From: Pseudomonas mendocina
GTDB taxonomy: Bacteria; Pseudomonadota; Gammaproteobacteria; Pseudomonadales; Pseudomonadaceae
Direction: 5' to 3'
Length of the DNA stretch: 64,000 nucleotides
Assembly: GCA_037482215.1 (NCBI GenBank)
Contig: CP148074.1
Location: 372,001-436,000, forward strand
The notes beneath the pieces were generated by a model that had not been told where the DNA came from, ran no database searches, and saw only the letters and a program-made list of their open reading frames with translations. The position numbers were made by a program, and so were the translations under genes. Position 1 is the first letter of the stretch; every line of letters starts with the position of its first letter. Of the stretch, positions 18,184-25,389 are shown piece by piece.

Positions 18184-18875
18184 GCTGCACTCCTGATAAA
18201 GCCACGGCTGGCGCGTTTTTCAAGGAAATGCATGCCGATCATGGCAAGAACGGTCAGGCCCAGATAAATAAAGGCCGCCACCAGATAGAAGGTGAACGGT
18301 TCCTTGCTCGCGGTTACGGCGATCTGGGAGCGGCGCATGATTTCTTCCAGGCCGATGACTGAAACCAGTGCGGTGTCTTTCATCAGGATCATAAACAGGT
18401 TGCCCAGGCCCGGCAGGGCGATACGCCACATTTGCGGGAGGATCAGGCGCATGAAAATGCGTGGTTTGGACAGGCCCAAGGCCAGACCCGCCTCGCGATG
18501 GCCTTTAGGGATGGCCAGAATCGCACCACGGAACACTTCAGTGGCGTAGGCACCGAAGCAGATGCCTAGGGCAATGGTGCCTGCAGCAAAGGCATTCAGC
18601 TCAAGGCTTTCGATGCCGAGCAGGTCCGCCAGGTTGCGCATCAGTTGCACGGTGCCGAAATAGATCAGCAGGACCCAGAGTAGCTCGGGGATGCCGCGCA
18701 CGATGGTTGAATAGGTACCGCCAAGCCAGCGCAGTGGCTTGTACGGAGAAGTCTTGGCAAGGGCGCCGAGCAGGCCGAGCACGAGACCTAAGCACAGCGC
18801 GCTGAGCGCCAGCTTGATGGTCATTAGGGTGCCAGCAGCAAGTGCCGGGCCGAATCCGTAGAGGTCGAAAGTCAT
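18180..18875 (-). CDS. Polar amino-acid ABC transporter permease, HisQ type
   Basis: Second pore subunit, 231 residues from ATG 18875 (MTFDLYGFGPALAAG, the usual beginning of HisQ/AotQ proteins). Longer versions starting at 18902 would run into the intergenic hairpin and have no better ribosome site. It has five predicted helices, the IVRGIPELLWVLLIYFG motif and an EAA loop (EAGLALGLSKPRIFMRLILP). It forms a unit with the HisM-like gene, the binding protein and the ATPase; I recall the same order at PAO1 PA5152-PA5155. Confidence 0.9.
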   Translation of the reverse strand: MTFDLYGFGPALAAGTLMTIKLALSALCLGLVLGLLGALAKTSPYKPLRWLGGTYSTIVRGIPELLWVLLIYFGTVQLMRNLADLLGIESLELNAFAAGTIALGICFGAYATEVFRGAILAIPKGHREAGLALGLSKPRIFMRLILPQMWRIALPGLGNLFMILMKDTALVSVIGLEEIMRRSQIAVTASKEPFTFYLVAAFIYLGLTVLAMIGMHFLEKRASRGFIRSAA

Positions 18876-18889
18876 GTGATGCTCAAGAG

Positions 18890-18917
18890 CCTGCACCGCC
18901 ACATCGAGCGGTGCAGG
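18890..18917 (-). promoter_or_regulatory. Hairpin between binding-protein and permease genes
   Basis: A perfect 10-bp stem (18908-18917 with 18890-18899) and 8-nt loop fill the gap between the solute-binding-protein stop (18930) and the first permease. There is no T run. Such hairpins in ABC operons usually protect the upstream mRNA or reduce read-through, giving more binding protein than permease; that role here is inference. Confidence 0.6.
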
Positions 18918-18929
18918 GCAGGCAGCTTA

Positions 18930-19682
18930 TTAGTAGATGCTGAACGGGAAGTACTTGTCGTTGATCTTCTTGTAAGTACCGTCGGCAACGATTTCAGCCA
19001 GAGCAGCATTCAGCTTCTCGCGCAGAGCGTCGCCTTTACGTACGGCAATACCGATCTTGTCGTTGTCGAAGACTGGTTCGCCTTTGAACTCGAAGTCCTT
19101 GCCAGCGTCGCTCTTCAGCCATTCCCACTGAACGAAGGTGTCAGCGAGGATGCCATCAACGCGGCCTGATGCGAGGTCCAGGTAAGCGTTTTCCTGGGTG
19201 TCATACAGTTTTACGTCAACCACGCCGCCCAGATTGTCCTCCAGCCAGGTACCGGCGATGGTGGCGCGCTGCGCACCGATCACTTTACCTTTCAGGGAGT
19301 CTTTGTCAGTTTTGAACTCGCCGCCTTTTGGTGCCACGAATTGCAGTTTGTTGGTGTAGTACGGCTCGGTGAAATCGACTGCAGCTTTACGCTCTTCGGT
19401 GATCGACATGGAGGCGATCAGGAAGTCGAATTTCTTGGCGTTCAGAGCTGGAATGATGCCGTCCCAGTCAGAGGTCACGACTTCGCACTCAACTTTCATT
19501 TTGGCGCACAGGGCCTGGCCAATCTCGACGTCGAAGCCGCCAACTTTGCCGCTTGCATCAATCAGGTTGAAAGGAGGGTAGGCGCCCTCTGTGCCAATCT
19601 TCAGCTTGTCAGCTGCAACGGCCTGGGTGCCGAAAGCCAACGTGGCTGCAGCAGCCAGCAGGATCTTTTTGTACTTCTGCAT
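18930..19682 (-). CDS. Periplasmic basic amino-acid-binding protein (HisJ/ArtJ/ArgT family)
   Basis: Soluble substrate receptor of the importer. The 250 residues begin with a signal peptide (basic MQKYKK, then a hydrophobic core ending AVA before ADKLKIG) and lack a lipobox. The mature part is a family-3 binding protein: the lobe starts TEGAYPPFNLIDASGKVGGF, followed by DVEIGQALC, DGIIPALNAKKFDFLIASMSIT and RATIAGTWLEDN. Two Cys residues around CAKMKVEC match the disulfide seen in HisJ/LAO proteins. The family binds His, Arg, Lys or Orn; the sequence does not decide between them. Confidence 0.9.
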   Translation of the reverse strand: MQKYKKILLAAAATLAFGTQAVAADKLKIGTEGAYPPFNLIDASGKVGGFDVEIGQALCAKMKVECEVVTSDWDGIIPALNAKKFDFLIASMSITEERKAAVDFTEPYYTNKLQFVAPKGGEFKTDKDSLKGKVIGAQRATIAGTWLEDNLGGVVDVKLYDTQENAYLDLASGRVDGILADTFVQWEWLKSDAGKDFEFKGEPVFDNDKIGIAVRKGDALREKLNAALAEIVADGTYKKINDKYFPFSIY

Positions 19683-19697
19683 AGTGATTGCTCCGTT

Positions 19698-20471
19698 TTA
19701 TTGATTGCTGGACATAAATTGTTTGCAACGTGCTGAAGTCGGGTTGTCGAACACCTGTTCAGGTGTGCCCTGTTCCTCAACCAGACCCTGGTGAAGGAAT
19801 ACCACTTCGCTGGATACCTGACGAGCAAAGCTCATTTCGTGAGTAACCAGCAGCATGGTGCGTCCTTCTTCAGCCAGTGCACGGATCACATTAAGCACTT
19901 CTTGTACCATCTCCGGGTCTAGAGCCGAAGTAGGCTCATCGAACAGGATTACTTTCGGCTGCATGGCCAGTGTGCGGGCAATCGCTGCACGCTGCTGCTG
20001 ACCGCCGGACAATTCGTTTGGATAAGCATGGCGCTTATTGGCAATGCCGACTTTGGCCAGCAGCGCTTCGGCTGTCTCAATAGCGTCGGCTTTGCTCTGG
20101 CCAAGCACGCGGCGTGGTGCCTCGATAATGTTGTCGAGCACGGTCATGTGTGGCCATAGGTTGAAATTCTGGAAGACAAAACCCAGTTGGCTGCGCAAGC
20201 GGTTGATTTGACGATTATCGGCGGCAACTAGCTCACCGTTCTTGGCGGCCTTCAGCTTCAGTTCCTCTCCCGCAATGATGATCTGCCCTTGATGAGGATT
20301 CTCAAGCAAGTTAATGCAACGCAGAAAAGTGGACTTGCCGGAGCCGGAAGAGCCGAGGATAGAGATCACATCGCCGTCACGGGCGGTGAGAGAGATGCCC
20401 TTGAGTACTTCAAGGTCGCCGTAGCGTTTGTGCAAATCGCGAATTTCGAGCGCAGGCGTGGCCGCAGCCAT
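19698..20471 (-). CDS. ABC transporter ATPase, HisP/AotP type
   Basis: ATP-hydrolysing subunit that powers the importer. From ATG 20471 it has 257 residues, with Walker A GSSGSGKST, Q-loop FQNFNLWPHMTV, signature LSGGQQQR, Walker B VILFDEPTSALDPE and switch His in LLVTHE. The start is fixed by AGAGAGG 7 nt upstream; a longer frame to 20507 lacks a ribosome site. It is first in the operon ATPase - binding protein - HisQ - HisM, only 15 bp before the binding-protein gene. Confidence 0.92.
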   Translation of the reverse strand: MAAATPALEIRDLHKRYGDLEVLKGISLTARDGDVISILGSSGSGKSTFLRCINLLENPHQGQIIIAGEELKLKAAKNGELVAADNRQINRLRSQLGFVFQNFNLWPHMTVLDNIIEAPRRVLGQSKADAIETAEALLAKVGIANKRHAYPNELSGGQQQRAAIARTLAMQPKVILFDEPTSALDPEMVQEVLNVIRALAEEGRTMLLVTHEMSFARQVSSEVVFLHQGLVEEQGTPEQVFDNPTSARCKQFMSSNQ

Positions 20472-20686
20472 GGTTGTACCTCTCTTCTTGTTCGGGGGCT
20501 CAGGCATTACGTGACCTTCCAGGCGAGGGTCAACCTAGCATAGCGTCCCAATAAGCGCCAAGCCGTTTGCCGTTCACGAGCCGTTACCGTGCATGTTGTG
20601 TCGCCTGTTTACAGTTGCTTGTCGCGCTATGGCAATACTGCCGGGCGGCTGAGCTACTGAATTGCTATTGCAATATTTCAGGCAAT

Positions 20687-20722
20687 AAAAAAACCCCAAG
20701 GAATGTTCGCCTGGGGTTTTTT
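20687..20722. terminator. Bidirectional rho-independent terminator
   Basis: A CCCCA/TGGGG stem extended by A/T pairs gives T runs on both strands. It sits between two divergently transcribed genes, where neither would need it; it fits the 3' end of the candidate small RNA transcribed on the minus strand. Confidence 0.8.
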
Positions 20723-20811
20723 AGTCTTTTAATGTGCCACCACGCGTTGGGCTACGGCACAGGAATTTCTAAAACCTGTAGAACGCTTTGAGCACGCGTA
20801 GTGCATAAAGT
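20687..20811 (-). ncRNA. Candidate small RNA of about 125 nt
   Basis: A promoter and a strong terminator bracket a non-coding stretch in the intergenic region upstream of the ABC operon. The predicted transcript contains a GCAC/GTGC hairpin (20792-20804), an ACAGG/CCTGT hairpin (20759-20779) that competes with a TGTGCC/GGCACA stem (20733-20761), and the terminator hairpin. I cannot match it to a named sRNA. It could be a trans-acting Hfq-type RNA or a leader or fragment; expression is unproven. Confidence 0.5.
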
Positions 20812-20817
20812 GACCAT

Positions 20818-20846
20818 ATTCTACCGTGAACCTACAGGGGTCACAA
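20818..20846 (-). promoter_or_regulatory. Sigma70 promoter of the candidate small RNA
   Basis: TTGTGA (complement of 20841-20846), 17-bp spacer and TAGAAT (complement of 20818-20823) on the minus strand, with an expected start near 20811. Confidence 0.6.
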
Positions 20847-21185
20847 GCAAGGTACCTGCCGCTGGTGGGTGGTTCAGTTCGGGCTGGCCAGGCTAACAGG
20901 TGAGAGGCATAGGTTGCTGAACATTAACTCCCGCCCCTTCTTTGAAGTAAATAACTTTTAGTTAGGTGGATATGTTCAATAGCGTGAAGATGCTCATAGG
21001 TATCCTCGGGCTGTTTTAATTGTTTAACTGTGGGTAATTGTTTCATTGTTCTTTTGTTGGGCAGTATTAATTCTGCGTTGTAAGCACTTCTTAATATAGA
21101 TGCCAGATGATGAGGTTGATCTTTAGGAAGTGATCATATTTCTTGAGTTTTTAGTTCTAAATTCAGCGCAGGTAGGGATACTGAT

Positions 21186-22214
21186 ATGAATATTCTCACT
21201 AAGGCGGGATCTAAAACCAAGCAATTAGCTAGTGTCGCGGCACTTATTTCCATTTCAACTCTGGCTGGCGCTTCTGAGCTGCTGCCGGCTTTCGGGTTGG
21301 CAAATGATGAGTATGCCTTTACCGACAAGGCAGGAGCTTATGAGGTTTCGACCACGGCGGTAGGGGCAGATTGCCGTGGGCTGGTGGGTACAATTGCAAA
21401 GTTGGTTTTAACTGATCCAGACTTGAAGTGCAGTAGCTCTTTTCCGTATGGCTTCAGTAGCCCTGTTTCAGTTAGTGTTTATTACCCTGAAAATATAAAA
21501 GACTTGGATAAGCTCCCAGTGGTGGACTTTGTGGGAGGTATATTGTCCAACGATGAGCAATACACAAGGATGGTTGAACAGTGGGTCAGCTATGGCTTTA
21601 TTGTTGTTTCATCCACTAACTTTATTAACTCGCTGCCTACAATGCATATTTTGGGAGCGCTGGAGGTTAGTAAGTTAAACAAAGATCCAAGCTCCCCTTT
21701 ATACGGCAAGGTAGATTTGGGGCGCACCGTGATAGCTGGGCACTCCGCTGGTGGTGGGGCGACCATTCAGGTGTCAGCCCTGCCTGACTCTGCGCTGCGG
21801 CTGATTGATCCTGAATTGAAGGTGTTAGCTTCACTGCCAATTGAGCCCGGTCCGCTAGGCTCAACATCTCTTTCAAATGTTCCTACGCTGGTTTTAACCG
21901 GGGCTGCTGATGTGGTGGTGCTACCGATTGGCTGGACGCAGCTGTGGCAAAGTGATTGGGCTGCTGTCAAAGCACCGGCATGGCTTGCAACGGCGAACAA
22001 TGCGACCCACTTCAGCCCTGTCAGAGAGAATGCCAAAAACGAATTTGCCGGGATTACCACGGCATGGCTGCTCTATACCGCAAAGAACGATCTCAACGCT
22101 AAGGGATACTTTGTGGGACGTGACTACAAATTGGCGAAGGATCCCCAATTCAAGCCGCTGTTAAATCCATTACTTAAAGTAAGGCGTAACAAGCTCGCTG
22201 ATCAGCTCAAGTAG
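21186..22214 (+). CDS. Secreted alpha/beta-hydrolase
   Basis: The 342-residue protein has an N-terminal signal peptide (basic KAGSKTKQ, hydrophobic core to about residue 28) and an alpha/beta-hydrolase fold. The nucleophile elbow GHSAGGG places Ser187, Asp242 lies in LTGAADVVV and His275 in NNATHFSP, giving a plausible catalytic triad. The layout resembles secreted chlorophyllase, dienelactone or polyester hydrolases, but the substrate cannot be read from the sequence. A ribosome site AGGTAGGG precedes ATG 21186. The gene and its upstream 250 bp are visibly richer in A/T than the neighbours, suggesting acquisition. It is monocistronic, with a hairpin terminator after it. Confidence 0.75.
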   Translation: MNILTKAGSKTKQLASVAALISISTLAGASELLPAFGLANDEYAFTDKAGAYEVSTTAVGADCRGLVGTIAKLVLTDPDLKCSSSFPYGFSSPVSVSVYYPENIKDLDKLPVVDFVGGILSNDEQYTRMVEQWVSYGFIVVSSTNFINSLPTMHILGALEVSKLNKDPSSPLYGKVDLGRTVIAGHSAGGGATIQVSALPDSALRLIDPELKVLASLPIEPGPLGSTSLSNVPTLVLTGAADVVVLPIGWTQLWQSDWAAVKAPAWLATANNATHFSPVRENAKNEFAGITTAWLLYTAKNDLNAKGYFVGRDYKLAKDPQFKPLLNPLLKVRRNKLADQLK

Positions 22215-22224
22215 ATCGTAAGAG

Positions 22225-22255
22225 GCCTGGCGCCGGTGTGTGGCGCCAGGCGTTT
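22225..22255 (+). terminator. Terminator-like hairpin after the hydrolase gene
   Basis: Perfect 10-bp GC-rich stem (22225-22234 with 22242-22251), 7-nt loop, followed by GTTTC rather than a long T run. Confidence 0.55.
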
Positions 22256-22295
22256 CAAGAGCCTGAATGGGGGTCGGTTTCAGTGTCTAGCAGCA

Positions 22296-22748
22296 TCATG
22301 CTGGCTCATTTGCAGGCAATCGTTTTGAGTTTTGCATCGTGTATTTGATCTGATCAAAGACCCAGTTATACCCAACGGTGTAAGGCAGAATCAGGGCAAG
22401 AAACACGATGTCCAGCAGTAAAGCTTGCAACAAGCTGATGTTCAGTAGCCAGGCCGCGAGTGGCACGCATGTGATGATCAGGCCAAGCTCGAAAACCAGC
22501 GCGTGAGTGATTCGACTACCAAGGTTCCAGTGAATGCGCTCAGTTTTGATGCAAATATCGACGAGAGCGTTGTAGACCATATTCCAGAACATGGCGATTA
22601 CGCATAAGGCCAAAGTTAGGGTGCCTACTTCTTGTAGTGGCTTATCCAGGGCCAACGCCATTAGTGGTGTGGCGATTAGGATCAGAAGCAGCTCGAAGCC
22701 TACTGCGTGAATGATCCTTTCTTTGGCTGAAAATGCTAAGGCAGTCAT
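22296..22748 (-). CDS. PACE-family efflux transporter
   Basis: Inner-membrane protein of 150 residues with four helices arranged as two repeated halves: SAKERIIHAVGFELLLI and GSRITHALVFELGLI are the repeated start motifs of the proteobacterial antimicrobial compound efflux (PACE) family, whose members such as AceI export chlorhexidine or other biocides and probably polyamines. ATG 22748 is chosen because AAAGGAG lies just upstream; an extension to 22919 would cover the promoter and the divergent regulator. It is transcribed away from a LysR gene 98 bp apart, the usual arrangement for this family. Confidence 0.85.
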   Translation of the reverse strand: MTALAFSAKERIIHAVGFELLLILIATPLMALALDKPLQEVGTLTLALCVIAMFWNMVYNALVDICIKTERIHWNLGSRITHALVFELGLIITCVPLAAWLLNISLLQALLLDIVFLALILPYTVGYNWVFDQIKYTMQNSKRLPANEPA

Positions 22749-22846
22749 TGTGAATCTCCTTTGTTCCATCTGTGACGTGACTGTCCGTCTATAGTCTTTG
22801 ATAGAGTCGATACTGAACACATAGATGCCATCGGTTTTATCAATAC

Positions 22847-23707
22847 ATGCGCTATTCCCCTGAATCACTGGTTGCTTTTGTAGAGGCCGCAGCGCTCGGT
22901 TCTTTCTCTGCGGCTGCACGAAAGCTGAAGAAAAGCCAGTCCACCATCAGTATTGCTATTGCCAATCTTGAGGCGGATGTGGGCTGTGAACTGTTTGATA
23001 GGTCGGCGCGTCATCCCGTTTTGAATGACGCCGGGCGCCTGGTGCTGGCGCGTATAGAGGAGATCTTGTCTGCCAGTGAGCGGTTGGATGCGCTGGCCAG
23101 CCGGCTATCGATTAATGTTGAGCCGCTGCTTTCTGTGGCGATGAGCGATATTTACAGCTTGTCCGTGTTTGGCGAAGTGGTAGCCGGTTTTGCGCAGGTG
23201 TTTCCTGATACCGAGCTGCGCTGTGGGCCGTCTGAGGATGCTGATGTGATTTATATGATCCAGGCCGGTTATGCCCACATGGGCATTTTGGCTGCGCAGC
23301 CAAGCTACCCGCCGGATATCGCCACGGTCCGATTGCCTTACCGTGCGCAGTTCAATGTTTATGTGAGTGCTAGCCACCCATTGGCGAAGCTTGCTGATAT
23401 TCAGCCCCGGCAATTGCAGTCACAACGGCAGTTATGCCTGAAAACCTATGAGCCTGGGCAGCAGCACAGAGTGGGACAGGCCTGGTCGGCCCCTGATTAT
23501 CTGACGCTTATGGAGTTTGCCAAGCGTGGCTTCGGCTGGGCTGAGCTGCCCGTGGACTTGGTCGACAGGTACGGTGCGGGGCTCGTGGTGCTCAATACCC
23601 AGGGTTATCCGCATTATGTTGACCTTGATGTGGTCTGGTCGCGCCGATCACCGCTGGGGCCGGCGGGGCAGTGGCTGGTTGAGCATATGCAGGCGGCTAC
23701 AGGTTAA
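22847..23707 (+). CDS. LysR-family transcriptional regulator
   Basis: The 286-residue protein has an N-terminal winged HTH (residues 5-64; AAALGSFSAAARKLKKSQSTIS and then LEADVGCELFDRS) and a periplasmic-binding-protein-like effector domain (about 90-280). It is divergent from the PACE efflux gene, so it probably controls that gene and itself from the shared 98-bp region. The inducer is unknown. Confidence 0.88.
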   Translation: MRYSPESLVAFVEAAALGSFSAAARKLKKSQSTISIAIANLEADVGCELFDRSARHPVLNDAGRLVLARIEEILSASERLDALASRLSINVEPLLSVAMSDIYSLSVFGEVVAGFAQVFPDTELRCGPSEDADVIYMIQAGYAHMGILAAQPSYPPDIATVRLPYRAQFNVYVSASHPLAKLADIQPRQLQSQRQLCLKTYEPGQQHRVGQAWSAPDYLTLMEFAKRGFGWAELPVDLVDRYGAGLVVLNTQGYPHYVDLDVVWSRRSPLGPAGQWLVEHMQAATG

Positions 23708-23740
23708 GCCGCCAGTGGTCGGGTGGTAAAATGCGCAGGC

Positions 23741-23775
23741 AAAAAAAACCCTGAACTCTTTCTAGGTCAGGGTTT
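23741..23775 (-). terminator. Terminator of tRNA-Phe
   Basis: On the minus strand a 9-bp stem (23767-23775 with 23746-23754) runs into a T tract at 23741-23748, 8 bp past the tRNA 3' end. Confidence 0.8.
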
Positions 23776-23783
23776 CGGTATTT

Positions 23784-23859
23784 TGGTGCCCAGGGACGGA
23801 ATCGAACCGCCGACACGGGGATTTTCAATCCCCTGCTCTACCGACTGAGCTACCTGGGC
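23784..23859 (-). tRNA. tRNA-Phe (anticodon GAA)
   Basis: A 76-nt cloverleaf with encoded CCA (23784-23786), acceptor GCCCAGG/CCTGGGC, anticodon arm GGGGATTGAAAATCCCC and T loop GTTCGATTC. Confidence 0.97.
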
Positions 23860-23869
23860 AACGGGGCGC

Positions 23870-23898
23870 ATTAAACGCGTTTTCCGAGGGTCCGTCAA
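23870..23898 (-). promoter_or_regulatory. Promoter of tRNA-Phe
   Basis: TTGACG (complement of 23893-23898), 17-bp spacer, TTTAAT (complement of 23870-23875), then a GC-rich discriminator before the tRNA. Confidence 0.75.
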
Positions 23899-24005
23899 GC
23901 GCGAATTGAAAAAATGTTTAATTATTTCGGGCGCTTAGGTTTCTTTGCTGTTTTGGGGCCGGTTTTTCGAGGGGCGTGAGGGTGATCCTTCACGCCCGTC
24001 AGGCG

Positions 24006-24278
24006 TTATTCGCTTGGGGGCACATAGCCGTCAGCTTTGGCGTATTCCTCGCCACTGAGAAACTTGTCCATTTCGGCCTGAAGAAATTTGCGGTCGTCGG
24101 CGTTCATCATGTTCAGACGACGCTCGTTGATCAGCAAGGTCTGGTGCTTTTGCCACTCATCCCAGGCCTGCTTGGAGACGTTGTTGAAGATGTCTTCGCC
24201 TTTGGCACCCGGATAAGGGGCACGATCAAGGCCGGGCAGGTCCTTCTGGTATTTGCGGCAGTGGACGGTGCGGGTCAT
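24006..24278 (-). CDS. yggX: Probable Fe(2+)-trafficking / oxidative-damage protection protein YggX
   Basis: Small cytoplasmic protein (90 residues, the family's usual length) that protects iron-sulfur clusters against oxidation and is thought to handle labile iron. It begins [24 protein letters not shown], with the conserved Cys at position 7, followed by the helical [19 protein letters not shown] segment. It lies 52 bp after mutY in the same direction, the normal yggX-mutY pairing; MutY carries an Fe-S cluster, so the pairing makes functional sense. An AGGAGAG ribosome site precedes the ATG. Confidence 0.95.
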   Translation of the reverse strand: MTRTVHCRKYQKDLPGLDRAPYPGAKGEDIFNNVSKQAWDEWQKHQTLLINERRLNMMNADDRKFLQAEMDKFLSGEEYAKADGYVPPSE

Positions 24279-24330
24279 GTGTCTCTCCTGAAATCAGTAG
24301 GCTTTAGGCGTGTGTGTGAGCGTTCAGCGC

Positions 24331-25389
24331 TCATACAGAACCCAGGGCTTCGGCCGCGCGCTTCAGTAGTTTTTTGACTGGGGCAGCCAAGCCCAGGCGC
24401 GGTGGGGTGGCGAGGTTATACCAGAGCCAGTCGGCCTCGGCCACGGCCCCCGGTATTGCCTCCACATGGATCAGCCAGGGTTCGATGGCCAATTGAAAGT
24501 GGCTAAAGGTGTGAGTCAGGCCGCTTAGGGGCAGATGTTCGCCAAGTGTTAGCTGGTGCTGTTTGGCCAGTTGCTCGGTCGCATCGAGGGCATCCAGCTC
24601 TGGCAGGCTCCAAAGGCCGCCCCAAAGACCTGTCGAGGGACGGCGATAGAGCAGGACTTCGCCGTTCTGGTTGGCAAAAATGGGCATCAGGGTGCTTTTT
24701 TGCGGCAGTGCCTTGCGTGGTTTAGGAATCGGGTAACGGATTTCCAGACCAAGCAGGTGGGCTTTACAGCCACTTTGCAGTGGGCAGATCAGGCAGCTGG
24801 GTTTGCTGCGGGTACAGAGGGTTGCGCCCAGGTCCATCATGGCCTGGGTGTAGTGGTTGACGCGCTGCTGCGGGGTGAAGCGTTCGGCGACATCCCACAG
24901 TTGCTTCGCCACTTTAGGTTCGCCGGGGTAGCCTTCCTGAGCCACATAACGGGCCAGTACGCGTTTGACGTTGCCATCCAAGATGGGCGCTCGTACGCCC
25001 ATACTCAGGCTGGCGATAGCGCCAGCAGTGGAGTGGCCGATGCCAGGCAGATCGCTGAGTTTGTCGACGTCAGGAGGAAACTCTCCGCCGTATTCGGACA
25101 TGATCAGCTTGGCTGTCTTTTGCAGGTTGCGTGCCCGGGTGTAGTAACCCAGGCCCGTCCACAGGTGCAGCACTTCGTCCTCGGGGGCTTCGGCCAGATC
25201 TTTTACGGTGGGCAGTGCTGCCATAAAGCGGTCGAAGTAGCCGAGCACGGTGCTCACTTGCGTCTGTTGCAGCATGATCTCGGACACCCAGACGCGGTAT
25301 GGGGTGATGTTCTGCTGCCAGGGTAAATCTTTGCGGCCATGCTGGTCGTACCACGCCAGCACGGCGCTGGAGAACTGCTCAGGGGTCAT
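24331..25389 (-). CDS. mutY: A/G-specific adenine glycosylase MutY
   Basis: DNA repair enzyme that removes A mispaired with 8-oxoG. The 352 residues contain Glu37 in MLQQTQV, a helix-hairpin-helix LPGIGHSTAGAIASL, catalytic Asp138 in ILDGNV, and the [4Fe-4S] ligands Cys192-Cys199-Cys202-Cys208, all at the E. coli positions. The C-terminal half is the NUDIX-like 8-oxoG-recognition domain. Its ATG shares the A of the asmA TAA stop (TAATG), so translation is coupled. Confidence 0.97.
   Translation of the reverse strand: MTPEQFSSAVLAWYDQHGRKDLPWQQNITPYRVWVSEIMLQQTQVSTVLGYFDRFMAALPTVKDLAEAPEDEVLHLWTGLGYYTRARNLQKTAKLIMSEYGGEFPPDVDKLSDLPGIGHSTAGAIASLSMGVRAPILDGNVKRVLARYVAQEGYPGEPKVAKQLWDVAERFTPQQRVNHYTQAMMDLGATLCTRSKPSCLICPLQSGCKAHLLGLEIRYPIPKPRKALPQKSTLMPIFANQNGEVLLYRRPSTGLWGGLWSLPELDALDATEQLAKQHQLTLGEHLPLSGLTHTFSHFQLAIEPWLIHVEAIPGAVAEADWLWYNLATPPRLGLAAPVKKLLKRAAEALGSV

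Noticed and set aside
20567..20791. Short plus-strand frame in the gap upstream of the ABC operon
   Set aside because: It crosses the bidirectional terminator and lies opposite the candidate small RNA. Its translation is Cys/Arg-rich and unlike a real protein.
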